Assembly (NCBI GenBank): GCA_021228405.1
Contig: JAJQRF010000003.1
Coordinates: 399,581 to 463,580, forward strand
Origin: Pyrinomonadaceae bacterium
GTDB taxonomy: Bacteria; Acidobacteriota; Blastocatellia; Pyrinomonadales; Pyrinomonadaceae
Reading direction: 5' to 3'
Length of the DNA: 64,000 bases
Below the pieces are notes generated by a model that searched no databases, was not told the DNA's origin, and worked only from the letters and a program-made list of their open reading frames with translations. Both the position numbers and the translations under genes were made by a program. Numbering within the stretch: the first letter of the stretch is position 1; every line of letters starts with the position of its first letter. Shown here one piece after another: positions 1 through 7,602 of this stretch.

Positions 1-30
1 TCGTTTCTTTCGTGTATTTCGTGGGCAAAT
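1..30. repeat. Right arm of a dispersed palindromic repeat (cut by window edge)
   Basis: The first 30 bases end in TTTCGTGGGCAAAT and carry the same CGTTTCTTTCGTGTATTTCGTGGGC arm type (shown here as a description, arms of about 25 bases) as the right arms of the complete inverted repeats near 12.1, 42.3 and 42.9 kb. The left arm would lie outside the window. The element lies beyond the 3' end of the minus-strand phosphatase gene, as the complete copies lie beyond gene ends. Confidence 0.6.
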
Positions 31-59
31 TCTTAATCTTTCTTTCTTTATTTCCAAAA

Positions 60-569
60 TCAATATTCGACTACTTTATCTTCCGTTTTGTTTCCCTTGA
101 CCGTGATAAAAAAAGCTTTGTTGTATTCGTTGTCGTCGAGGGCTTTGTATTTTTCCTGTTTGATGAGCAGATTTGCCAGTTCGGGCGTGGTCGTATTATG
201 CCCGACGACCAAAACGCAACGCGCTCTTATTTGCCGTAATTGCGCGGCAAACGCTTCCAGTTCGCCGTAATCGTAAAACTGCATCTGCAAACGGTAATTC
301 GGAACGATGCTTTCCGCCGTCGGAGTTGCGGTGGCAATTGTGCGTTTAAAAATGGTCGTAAAAATATGCGCCGGACGGCATTCCTTAACCAAAGCAGATA
401 ATCTTACTGCCCGTCGTTTCCCTTCTTCAGTTAATTCGGGATTACTTTTGCTTGCGGTCGGTGAAGTATCCTTTTCCGCGTGCCTGACTAAAATAAAGGT
501 CGTGTTCTGCCCGAAAACATTAAGGCTTGCCGATAATAAAAAACAAAAGAAAAATGCCCTCAATCTCAT
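60..569 (-). CDS. Exported histidine phosphatase family protein (SixA/phosphoglycerate-mutase fold)
   Basis: The 169-residue product begins with a Sec signal peptide (hydrophobic stretch at about 5-20, ending VFGQ). It then has the histidine-phosphatase signature LVRHAEK at about residues 27-33, where the His is the phospho-accepting nucleophile, and a second catalytic His in VVGHNTT near residue 122. The length fits the short SixA-like branch. Such proteins remove phosphate from small molecules or phosphoproteins; the substrate cannot be read from sequence. The signal peptide suggests a periplasmic location, unlike cytoplasmic SixA. It is a single gene with no obvious partner. Family assignment is firm, physiological role unknown. 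Confidence 0.85.
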   Translation of the reverse strand: MRLRAFFFCFLLSASLNVFGQNTTFILVRHAEKDTSPTASKSNPELTEEGKRRAVRLSALVKECRPAHIFTTIFKRTIATATPTAESIVPNYRLQMQFYDYGELEAFAAQLRQIRARCVLVVGHNTTTPELANLLIKQEKYKALDDNEYNKAFFITVKGNKTEDKVVEY

Positions 570-689
570 AGTTTTTCGATTATAGTTGATGAAAATTCAA
601 TATTGAAACAGTAAATTGATAACGAAAAGAAATTTGCTTGTAAAAAGGATAATTCTTTGCAAATCGGAGCATATTTTTTCTTGCCCGGT

Positions 690-870
690 GTGTCTGATTT
701 ATTATCGGGTGTGCTTTCCGCATAATTTTTTAAATACAATTTGCTTTCTGGTGTATATGATTTATTGTTCGGTGTATATGATTTACTGTGCGGTGTATAT
801 TTTTTACTATCGGGTGTATAAAAAAAATAATTCGGAAAGCACACCTGATAACAAATCGTTACTTTCCGAA
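690..870. repeat. 21-bp-period imperfect repeats flanked by an inverted repeat
   Basis: The unit GGTGTATATGATTTACTGTGC and variants recur at a 21-base period through about 750-825. Related units (GGTGTGTCTGATTTATTATC) lie just upstream. The block is bracketed by an inverted pair: 696-720 reads GATTTATTATCGGGTGTGCT followed by TTCCG, and 833-858 is its reverse complement with few mismatches. A second hairpin pairs TTCGGAAAG (831-839) with CTTTCCGAA (862-870). Read on the minus strand the block could encode seven-residue repeats of the form YTPxxKS, but there is no start site or recognisable domain, so it is listed as a repeat. It fills most of the 341-base gap between the phosphatase gene and the next gene. 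Confidence 0.7.
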
Positions 871-910
871 TCGTTTTTGTAAATTCAAGGATATTTATTT
901 AATTATTCGT

Positions 911-1291
911 TTATCCGCCATTGTTATTTCCACTCTTGTTCCCGCTGTTTTTACTTTTCGACTGCGGAATCAGATTGCTTCTGAGCCTTGCCGCTTCTTT
1001 CGCCGCCGGAGTATCTTTTCCGAGTATTCCGATCACAGCATCGAGCCTTGAAGAAAGTTTTGAATAAGTTCTCTTTTTATTGGTTTGAACCTCTTTTGTC
1101 TTTTCTTTTCTCGCCGCTGTCAGATTATCGCGCTCATTTTCGCTTACGACAATCGAAGTTTTATCGGCATTGGTTTCTTCATCCCAACCCGTAACATCCA
1201 ACCCTTTCGCCTTCAACTCAGTTTTCGCCGTTTGAAGAAATTGCACAAACTGTTCACATAAACCGATTGTTTCAGTAGTAGAAATTGACAT
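911..1291 (-). CDS. Hypothetical protein, helical, low-complexity Ser/Asn/Lys tail
   Basis: A 126-residue protein of no recognised family. The ATG is preceded by a good ribosome site, GGAGGT, eight bases upstream, which supports expression. There is no signal peptide or membrane segment. The first 100 residues are predicted largely helical and highly charged (Lys/Glu/Thr rich, central KEKTKEVQTNKKRTYSKL region). The last 20 residues are almost only Ser, Asn, Gly and Lys, resembling a disordered tail. Its neighbours (repeat block, restriction-modification module) give no functional hint. The reading frame and ribosome site make a real gene likely. Confidence 0.6.
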   Translation of the reverse strand: MSISTTETIGLCEQFVQFLQTAKTELKAKGLDVTGWDEETNADKTSIVVSENERDNLTAARKEKTKEVQTNKKRTYSKLSSRLDAVIGILGKDTPAAKEAARLRSNLIPQSKSKNSGNKSGNNNGG

Positions 1292-1389
1292 CTCAAATAA
1301 CCTCCAAATAAATAGAATTAAATTTATTCGACACCAATTTACGCCTTTTTGTTTTTTAAGTCAATACTTTTTTTAAAATTTTCGTAAAA

Positions 1390-2385
1390 TTATTTTTTTT
1401 CCAGAATATGCAGATATTCGGTGGTTTCGGTTGCCTTATGATTTCTGTTTTCGGTTTTGTCGGCTTTGAATCTCTGATATTCGGTAGTTGCTAAATCGTA
1501 TCTGCCATATTTCTCCATAATCTTTCTAACTTCGGTTTCAGACATCAACCCTTCGTTGTTATAACTCAAAAAGATGTGTTTGAAATTGGCATTTTTAATT
1601 AAATCTTCAAAAACGAGTGAAACTTCACGTTTTTGGCAATAGCGTGAGCGTTGATAATCTCTCAATCCCGTTTTTCCAGTCGGAACAAAATTATCATACA
1701 AGGCAATCGTATTAAGTAAATGATAATTTGAACCATATTGACGCGCATTATAAGGCGGATCGAGATAAAGCACATCTCCTTCTATTTCATTAATTAAAAT
1801 ATTTGCATCTTTATTATAAACTTCGTGCTTGGCTTCATTTATCGCAAATTCAGCCCCTTTGAGTATTAACGGTTTTTGTGCGGATTTTTTCAAATGTTTA
1901 AGAAAAGCACCGTAAACGCTTGCCGTGTTTGCCACGGCATCGGCATCTTCGAGTAAACTTGTCAGTAAAAAATAATATTGCTTTCTACTTATATAGCCGA
2001 CATTATGCCATTCTTCGATTTCCTGCCGAATAGCATCAATTTTTTTACCATTTTCATCACTGAAATATTGTCTTTCGCTTCCAGAACCTAAACAATAATG
2101 ATTGTAAATAAAACCTTCGACCCCATCGAGAGAATTTAATTCATCAATAAACTTTTTCCATTCAATTTCTTCGTGATTTTCGATGTAGTTTTTATTTAAG
2201 ACATAGCTGTAAAATTCAATATCATTAGCAATAATCTTCTCCGATTCGGTTTTAAAGCTACGCGCAACCGCCCCCGTTCCCGCAAACAAATCACAGAAAA
2301 CCTTATCTTTCATCTCGCCGACTTTTTCTTTAATAGCGAATTTGATGAATTTAGATAATTTATATTTTGAACCTATATAATTCAT
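1390..2385 (-). CDS. D12-class adenine-specific DNA methyltransferase (restriction-modification)
   Basis: About 331 residues. MNYIGSKYKLSKFI at the N-terminus is motif X of D12/Dam-like enzymes. DLFAGTGAVAR (about 33-43) is the SAM-binding motif I, and LDPPYNARQY (about 207-216) is the catalytic motif IV, DPPY, which indicates N6-adenine methylation. This start was chosen because the conserved IGSKYKL motif sits at the very N-terminus of the family; the ATG follows the stop of the upstream nuclease gene by one base. An in-frame start ten codons earlier would overlap that gene. It is the third gene of a methyltransferase-nuclease-methyltransferase operon and would protect one strand of the recognition site. 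The region is visibly more AT-rich than its neighbours, as expected of a transferred defence module. Confidence 0.9.
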   Translation of the reverse strand: MNYIGSKYKLSKFIKFAIKEKVGEMKDKVFCDLFAGTGAVARSFKTESEKIIANDIEFYSYVLNKNYIENHEEIEWKKFIDELNSLDGVEGFIYNHYCLGSGSERQYFSDENGKKIDAIRQEIEEWHNVGYISRKQYYFLLTSLLEDADAVANTASVYGAFLKHLKKSAQKPLILKGAEFAINEAKHEVYNKDANILINEIEGDVLYLDPPYNARQYGSNYHLLNTIALYDNFVPTGKTGLRDYQRSRYCQKREVSLVFEDLIKNANFKHIFLSYNNEGLMSETEVRKIMEKYGRYDLATTEYQRFKADKTENRNHKATETTEYLHILEKK

Positions 2386-2386
2386 T

Positions 2387-3286
2387 TTAATTTTTGTTAT
2401 ACAACAATATGACAAAACAATTTACTCTATATGTCTTATTACCTTGATTCTTGTGATTGTATTCAAATGTAACTTCTAAAGGTTCTTCTAAATTTGTTCC
2501 GTCAATTATTTCCGCTATCCTTTCGATTGCTACATCTTCATCTAAATAAACTACCAATAATCTATTATCTGCTCCAAATCTTCCTTCACCTTGGTATTTA
2601 TAGAGATATTCGGCAACTTTTTTAGGATGTTCGATTGCATAAGATTTCCAATTTTCCCTAAAATCTCTTTTGAATTCATTCGTCGGACTTTTTGCCACTT
2701 TTTGATCAAAAGAAATTCCATTGATAAAAAAATCTACTGATCTTCTGTGATTTAGAGTTGGTAAAATATTTTCATTCTTTTCAAATATCAAAGTTTCAAT
2801 AAAATCATTTCTGACTGTGTTAATTTCTTTTAGTCTTCTATATTTTACAGCGGCAAGTTTTACCTTTTCATCTTTTTCGTAGCCAGATATATTTTCTGAA
2901 TTAAGTCTTTGTACAAAACCATCAAAATCTCCCTGAGAAAATGACCAAGCTAAATCTCCGAGATGAATATTTTCCCACTCATCGAGTAAAATATTCATCG
3001 TCGCATAAGATTCTTTACCAGAGTTATATTTAGATGTTGTTTTAAAGATTTCTCTGATTATCTTCTCGCCTATTTCAAAATTCCAATGCTCTACAATTTT
3101 TGCCCAAACTTCGTTTGTTTCCAAAGCAAGAAAAGTTTTCCCTTTATTAATACCTCTAAGAATTGTTTTAATTGGCAATTCAAAGTTATTCGCTTTTTGC
3201 ATTTCTAATAAAAATGCGATTGCCTGTTCTTTGTTTCCAAGAATTTTCTTAGCTATGTCAGTTGAGAAATTTGATTTTATATCCAT
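2387..3286 (-). CDS. Putative type II restriction endonuclease (PD-(D/E)xK-like)
   Basis: A 299-residue protein lying between two DNA methyltransferase genes on the same strand, the normal position of the cognate nuclease. Near residues 187-201 it reads VDFFINGISFDQKVAK. The Asp, the hydrophobic strand and the DQK triad fit the D...(D/E)xK catalytic core of PD-(D/E)xK nucleases, where Asp, Asp and Lys bind metal and activate water. The N-terminal half has no recognised domain and may hold target recognition. It starts 14 bases after the upstream methyltransferase stop and ends one base before the downstream methyltransferase ATG, so it is surely cotranscribed. Identification rests on motif plus context; specificity is unknown. 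Confidence 0.7.
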   Translation of the reverse strand: MDIKSNFSTDIAKKILGNKEQAIAFLLEMQKANNFELPIKTILRGINKGKTFLALETNEVWAKIVEHWNFEIGEKIIREIFKTTSKYNSGKESYATMNILLDEWENIHLGDLAWSFSQGDFDGFVQRLNSENISGYEKDEKVKLAAVKYRRLKEINTVRNDFIETLIFEKNENILPTLNHRRSVDFFINGISFDQKVAKSPTNEFKRDFRENWKSYAIEHPKKVAEYLYKYQGEGRFGADNRLLVVYLDEDVAIERIAEIIDGTNLEEPLEVTFEYNHKNQGNKTYRVNCFVILLYNKN

Positions 3287-3300
3287 AAGAGATTTTAGAA

Positions 3301-4092
3301 TTATTTCTTAAATACAAAAATATATTCGTGTTTGAAAATAAAATAATCGCTATTTAAGGCTCGATATTTCCAGATATTATTTTGTCCGATTTTTCCGCGA
3401 TTTCCTTCGATGTTTTTTACGATAATGCCTTTTAATTTTACATTGAAATATCGTTTTATCATATCCATACAATAAAACGATAGAGGTAAAACTTCGCCTT
3501 TTTTGTAGACATCTCCAACGACAATCGCAAAATATCTGTTTTTGTCTAAAAACTTCAAAGAGTTTTCACAGATGATTCTAAATTTACCGATAAATTCTTT
3601 TAAGTTTCCGATTTGTGATAAATCGTCTTTGTTATCGGTAAATTTTACAATATCTAAATATGGCGGGTGTATTAATACAAATTGAACGCTTTTTGTAAAA
3701 AAACTGTTGAAAGCATTAGTTGTAAATTCATCAACGCTTTCAGCGTCTAAAGAATTACATTCCTTGATAAAAAAATCATTTTTGAATGCACTCGTAAGCA
3801 TTTTTTCTTGGACGTAGCTTACGATTTTCGGATTTATATCAAACCCAATATAACGACGGTTTAACATTTCACATTCAAACAGGGTTGTCCCGCTTCCCAT
3901 AAAAGGTTCAAAAACAGTTTCCCCTTTCTTTGTATAGCGTCTGATTAGCTGATTGGGAATTTGCGGAATGAAATTGCCGTGATAAATGTTTTGATGTTTT
4001 CCGCTTTTATCTCTTTCATTTATCAACCAAAGCGAATCCGTTTCAATTCCGCAAGTTTTCCATTCTGCAAGGTCAATATCGTTATATTTCAT
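3301..4092 (-). CDS. N6-adenine/N4-cytosine DNA methyltransferase with HPPY motif IV
   Basis: About 263 residues from the ATG at 4092; a TTG ten codons upstream is less likely, since the peptide it adds looks untranslated. The N-terminal region ends in HGNFIPQIPNQLIRRYT (motif X-like). Next come FEPFMGSGTT (about 65-74, SAM-binding motif I) and LNRRYIGFDINP (motif II). Motif IV reads IHPPYLDIVKF, with His in place of the usual Asp or Ser. I recall HPPY-type enzymes followed by a DLS segment as a known subfamily, and DLSQIGN follows here. Two different methyltransferases around one nuclease usually mean an asymmetric target, each enzyme protecting one strand. First gene of the operon. Confidence 0.85.
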   Translation of the reverse strand: MKYNDIDLAEWKTCGIETDSLWLINERDKSGKHQNIYHGNFIPQIPNQLIRRYTKKGETVFEPFMGSGTTLFECEMLNRRYIGFDINPKIVSYVQEKMLTSAFKNDFFIKECNSLDAESVDEFTTNAFNSFFTKSVQFVLIHPPYLDIVKFTDNKDDLSQIGNLKEFIGKFRIICENSLKFLDKNRYFAIVVGDVYKKGEVLPLSFYCMDMIKRYFNVKLKGIIVKNIEGNRGKIGQNNIWKYRALNSDYFIFKHEYIFVFKK

Positions 4093-4155
4093 ACGAAGTG
4101 AAATATACAAATATTTTATCAAGATGCAAAGTTTTCTTGAATTTTGTCTATGAGA

Positions 4156-4899
4156 TCATTTCTTTGTCTGATTTGCCCATTCGATGGTGGGGTCGAGCCA
4201 TTCTGATAAAGGGTGAAAGATGATGCCGTGTCCGGTGCCTAATTTTAGTTCGATCTCTTTTGATTCGGTGATGTTTTTCGAGGCTTTGAAAAATTCGGCA
4301 CAGCTTTGCGCGCCTTTGTTGTCTTTGTAGTCGTAAACGGAGAGCACTCTGCCGTAAAGGTCGGGCTTTTCCTGTGCGAGATAGCCTTTTCCGCAAGCGG
4401 CTAAGAGAACGAAATTTAAGTTTTTGTCTTTCAGATCAGATGAAATGCGGTGCGCGATAACGCCGCCTTTTGAACCGCCGACGACGGTGATGTTTGCGGG
4501 TTTTACGCCGCGTTCGAGAAGCGTGTTTATTTGTTTCCCGATCTTTGCGGCATACTCGACCGCGTCCGTGTCTTTCGGGCGAACTTCGCTGATAACGACA
4601 AAACCGCGCGCGGCAAGCGCATCGAGAATCTTGCGGTATTCGTAAGCACCGAATTCGGGACTGACCGCTTTTTCGCCTTCTTCTTCGACGATTTTGCCGT
4701 GTAAATAAAAAATATATTTCGCATTTACATCGGCATTTTCAGGCACTTCGGCAAATATTTTCGGCGCAGAACTTTGCGGAGTCGGCATCGGTTTATTGAT
4801 GTTCGACACATTCTCAACCGAATTTTGCCCGCTCTTTGTGCAGGAAGTAAGAGATAAAAACGACAAAGCTATGATGAAAAGCAGTTTTTTTGTATTCAT
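4156..4899 (-). CDS. Lipoprotein alpha/beta hydrolase
   Basis: 247 residues. The N-terminus is a lipoprotein signal peptide with lipobox LTSC (Cys at about 20), so the mature protein should be lipid-anchored. The body is a single alpha/beta-hydrolase domain. YIFYLHGKI is the oxyanion-hole strand. VVGGSKGG (about 140-147) is the nucleophile elbow, with Ser in a GGSKGG variant of GxSxG. GTGHGIIF supplies the C-terminal catalytic His. The substrate cannot be inferred. The gene stands alone and is close to normal base composition, marking the end of the AT-rich restriction-modification block. Confidence 0.8.
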   Translation of the reverse strand: MNTKKLLFIIALSFLSLTSCTKSGQNSVENVSNINKPMPTPQSSAPKIFAEVPENADVNAKYIFYLHGKIVEEEGEKAVSPEFGAYEYRKILDALAARGFVVISEVRPKDTDAVEYAAKIGKQINTLLERGVKPANITVVGGSKGGVIAHRISSDLKDKNLNFVLLAACGKGYLAQEKPDLYGRVLSVYDYKDNKGAQSCAEFFKASKNITESKEIELKLGTGHGIIFHPLSEWLDPTIEWANQTKK

Positions 4900-4908
4900 T
4901 TAGCGTAA

Positions 4909-5361
4909 TTATAAGGTCGGATAAGTTTTTATCCTATCGGCGATCTTTTTCCAAACCTGTCCTTTTTCATAACTCATTGCGTCTTTATCTAATTCATAAA
5001 CGCCTCTGAAAAGATACATCATTTTACCTTCGGAATTCCTGTCACGAGTAAAAGTAACAACAATATAATCTTCGTCCGGTTTTATACTGTCTATCTCTTC
5101 CTTTCCTTTCTCAGGAAATTTACTTTTTGAGATGATTACTGATTCATCGGAAGAAATCGTATTTTCCCAATCTTTATTATCATAAAGTTTTGGAAACCAG
5201 AGTCTTTTTTCGCGTTCTTTCGGATGTCTGAAATATGATCGCCGTGAGGCTATATATTTTTTCCCGAAACAACTTGCCGCTTCCGCAATGGTTCTGAATT
5301 CGGCATTATCGTTCACATCAATAAAACCTTTCTCGATATAGTATTGAGTATCTCTTTCCAT
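4909..5361 (-). CDS. Hypothetical protein, 150 residues
   Basis: No family recognised. The protein is highly charged, without signal peptide or membrane segment. The second half (IVVTFTRDRN...YLFRGVYELDKD, about 100-130) looks like a small beta-rich domain ending in an RGVYELD strand, and the N-terminal half has RRSYFRHPKEREKR. It lies between a lipoprotein gene and a toxin-antitoxin pair and close to a restriction-modification module, so a defence or accessory role is possible but unsupported. The minus-strand ATG is preceded by a weak AGGAAA ribosome site. Confidence 0.55.
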   Translation of the reverse strand: MERDTQYYIEKGFIDVNDNAEFRTIAEAASCFGKKYIASRRSYFRHPKEREKRLWFPKLYDNKDWENTISSDESVIISKSKFPEKGKEEIDSIKPDEDYIVVTFTRDRNSEGKMMYLFRGVYELDKDAMSYEKGQVWKKIADRIKTYPTL

Positions 5362-5423
5362 AATTTTTTCCTCACATTTATAGAAATATTTTGCTCAAAT
5401 TTAACATGCTATTTGTAAAAATG

Positions 5424-5819
5424 TTAAATTTTTAGATCGTCAATGTTTGTGACGATAACGGCGGAATCTATATTTTGAAAATCGTCCCAATCGTCGGTCA
5501 GAGGTTCGGCGTTCGCGTATTTGGCGGAAGCGAGAATGATTGCGTCGGGCAGTTTTATTTTCTTTGTTTTGTTTTTGCGGTAGATGATTGCTCGATCGGC
5601 GATGTTTTTATCGAAATCGATGAGCGTGAGATTTGCAAAGATTTCGTCGGCAATGTCTTTTTCAAGCTGATTTGTAAACTCGAAAGCATAAACTTCCGCG
5701 TAAGAAATTGTCGAAGCAAAAAATTCGTCGTATCTCGAAAACATTTCTTCGACATCGATCATTTCTTTCGATGCGAGAATGATGACGTTGCTGTCTAAAA
5801 TTGCTTTAGTCCCACTCAT
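5424..5819 (-). CDS. PIN-domain ribonuclease toxin (VapC-like)
   Basis: 131 residues, the usual PIN toxin size. Acidic residues expected to bind the catalytic metal are visible: Asp9 in AILDSN, Glu near residue 41 in YAEVYAFE, Asp near residue 93 in LPDAIILASA, and Asp in LTDDWDDF near 110. The LPDAIIxASA helix is a strong PIN signature. PIN toxins cleave RNA, often tRNA or rRNA. The start overlaps the end of the upstream antitoxin gene by 14 bases, the classical arrangement for coupled toxin-antitoxin translation. Confidence 0.85.
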   Translation of the reverse strand: MSGTKAILDSNVIILASKEMIDVEEMFSRYDEFFASTISYAEVYAFEFTNQLEKDIADEIFANLTLIDFDKNIADRAIIYRKNKTKKIKLPDAIILASAKYANAEPLTDDWDDFQNIDSAVIVTNIDDLKI

Positions 5820-6045
5820 CTCTTAGTTTTCTTTGCCCTTCGACGGGGTTTTCAATCTCTGCAAAAAGATTTGCTTTCTGCGCTTTTTTGAACGCCGCAA
5901 AAAGTCTGTCTTTTTTCGCTTTTTTACCTTCGGGCGTTTCAATCATAACGGTAATGTGAGCCGTGACGTTTTCGTAATCTTCAAACTCCTTCGGCAAATG
6001 TATCACGCCGTGTTCAATTTTTGCTGTAAATTCAAGCGAGTTCAT
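5806..6045 (-). CDS. Antitoxin partner of the PIN toxin
   Basis: 79 residues from the ATG at 6045; a TTG three codons upstream is the only alternative. MNSLEFTAKIEHGVIHLPKEF resembles the strand-rich N-terminal half of small antitoxins, with a lysine-rich helix and a C-terminal tail (VEGQRKLRDEWD) that could wrap the toxin. The fold of the DNA-binding part is not certain; it is neither a clear AbrB nor a clear ribbon-helix-helix. The call rests mainly on size, position directly upstream of and overlapping the PIN gene, and the short charged tail. Confidence 0.7.
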   Translation of the reverse strand: MNSLEFTAKIEHGVIHLPKEFEDYENVTAHITVMIETPEGKKAKKDRLFAAFKKAQKANLFAEIENPVEGQRKLRDEWD

Positions 6046-6093
6046 ACAAATCAAATTAACTCAAAAGCATTATTTTTACAATTAGTTTTCAGA

Positions 6094-7518
6094 TCAAACA
6101 AACATTTTGCCCGGATTTAAGATGCCGTTCGGGTCGAAGACTTTTTTGATGCCTTTCATTATCGAAAGCGTCGGTTTGTCGATGGCGTAATCCATATACG
6201 GGGCTTTGACGTAGCCGATGCCGTGTTCGCCGCTGATCGTGCCGCCTAAATCTACAGATAATTGAAAAGTTTCTTTGACGCATTCACGGGCGCGGGCGAC
6301 GGATTCCAGGTTGTCGCGGTCGCAGAGGAAATTGACGTGGATGTTTCCGTCGCCGGCGTGTCCGAAATTGGCGACGAAGGTGTTGTAACGTTTGCCGATC
6401 TCCTCGATTCTTGCGACGAGTTCGGGAACGCGAGAGCGCGGAACGACGACATCTTCGTTAATTTTCAAAGTTCCGAATTTCATCAGGCTCGGAGAAATTG
6501 CGCGGCGCACGTCCCAGAGTTTGTCTTCGTCTTCCTTCGATTTGGCGCGTAAGATGTCGAATCCGCCGTTTTCGCCCAAAATGCGTTCGATCGTTTCGGC
6601 GTTTTTAGCGACTTCTTCCTGCGAACCATCAACCGCAACCAAAAGAATCGCGTTTGCGTCCTTCGATAAACCGAACGCATAATTTTGTTCGATCGCTTCG
6701 ATGCAGTATTTGTCGATCACTTCCATCGCCATCGGCAGGATTCCGACGGGCGTAAATTTCGTCAAAACTTTGCAGGCTTGCTCCATCGTTTTGAAGCTGG
6801 CGCGAACGGTCGAAGTGGTTTCCGTCATCGGCAATAATTTCAGCGTCGCTTCGGTGATGATGCCGAGCATTCCTTCGCTGCCGCACATCAAACCCGTCAG
6901 ATCGAACCCGACGACATTCTTTTCGGTCTTGCCGCCCGTTCTGATAACTTCGCCCGTTGCCGTGACGACTTCCAAACCCAAAACGTAGCGTTTCGTGTTG
7001 CCGTATTTCGGCGTGCGCATCCCGCCCGCGTTCTCGGCAATGTTGCCGCCGATGTAGGAATCTTTGTAAGAAGCCGGATCGGGCGGGAAAAATACGCCGT
7101 GTTTTTCGACGGCTTGCTGTAACGCAAACGTGGTGATTCCGGGCTGACAGGTAACGTATAAATCGTCGGCGTTTATTTCGACGATTTTATTCATTCTGTC
7201 CGTTCCGATGACGATGCCGCCGTCAAGCGGAACCGCGCCGCCCGTGTAGCCGACACCGCCGCCGCGTGCCGTGACAGGAAAAAGATATTCATTGGCGAGT
7301 TTGATGATCGCAACCATTTCGGCGGTCGCTGCAGGAAAAACGACGGCTTCGGGCGGAAATTTTTCCTTGACCGCATCGCCGCCGTAAGGTTCGACCTTTT
7401 CCGCGTCAACCAACACGTTTTCCGCGCCGACAATATTTTTTAATTTTTCCAGAACTTCAGGTTTTGAAGCATTCGTCGTCGCACGACCTTTTGAATTGAA
7501 ATGAATAGATGAATACAT
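6094..7518 (-). CDS. FAD-linked oxidase, glycolate/D-lactate dehydrogenase type (GlcD-like)
   Basis: 474 residues, typical of GlcD/LDHD enzymes that oxidise 2-hydroxy acids such as glycolate or D-lactate. The PCMH-type FAD-binding domain occupies about 35-215, with ARGGGVGYTGGAVP (pyrophosphate loop) and GGNIAENAGG. The C-terminal FAD-oxidase domain follows, with NFGHAGDGNIH (about 385-395, metal and substrate binding), GGTISGEHGIG and the terminal DPNGILNPGKMF. All landmark motifs are intact. No GlcE/GlcF subunits or iron-sulphur partner lie beside it, so it may act alone, like LDHD-type enzymes. The exact substrate cannot be decided. Confidence 0.9.
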   Translation of the reverse strand: MYSSIHFNSKGRATTNASKPEVLEKLKNIVGAENVLVDAEKVEPYGGDAVKEKFPPEAVVFPAATAEMVAIIKLANEYLFPVTARGGGVGYTGGAVPLDGGIVIGTDRMNKIVEINADDLYVTCQPGITTFALQQAVEKHGVFFPPDPASYKDSYIGGNIAENAGGMRTPKYGNTKRYVLGLEVVTATGEVIRTGGKTEKNVVGFDLTGLMCGSEGMLGIITEATLKLLPMTETTSTVRASFKTMEQACKVLTKFTPVGILPMAMEVIDKYCIEAIEQNYAFGLSKDANAILLVAVDGSQEEVAKNAETIERILGENGGFDILRAKSKEDEDKLWDVRRAISPSLMKFGTLKINEDVVVPRSRVPELVARIEEIGKRYNTFVANFGHAGDGNIHVNFLCDRDNLESVARARECVKETFQLSVDLGGTISGEHGIGYVKAPYMDYAIDKPTLSIMKGIKKVFDPNGILNPGKMFV

Positions 7519-7602
7519 AAAACTTGTAAAAAGATAGGATTTACAAGATCAATTTTCTCTAATCCCGTTTATCCTGTCCATTGCCGTTTCGTAATTAAAA
7601 GA

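Noticed and set aside
566-844. 92-residue minus-strand frame with YTPxxKS repeats
   Set aside because: Overlaps the signal-peptide start of the phosphatase gene, lacks a ribosome site, and derives from a 21-bp repeat block; recorded as a repeat.
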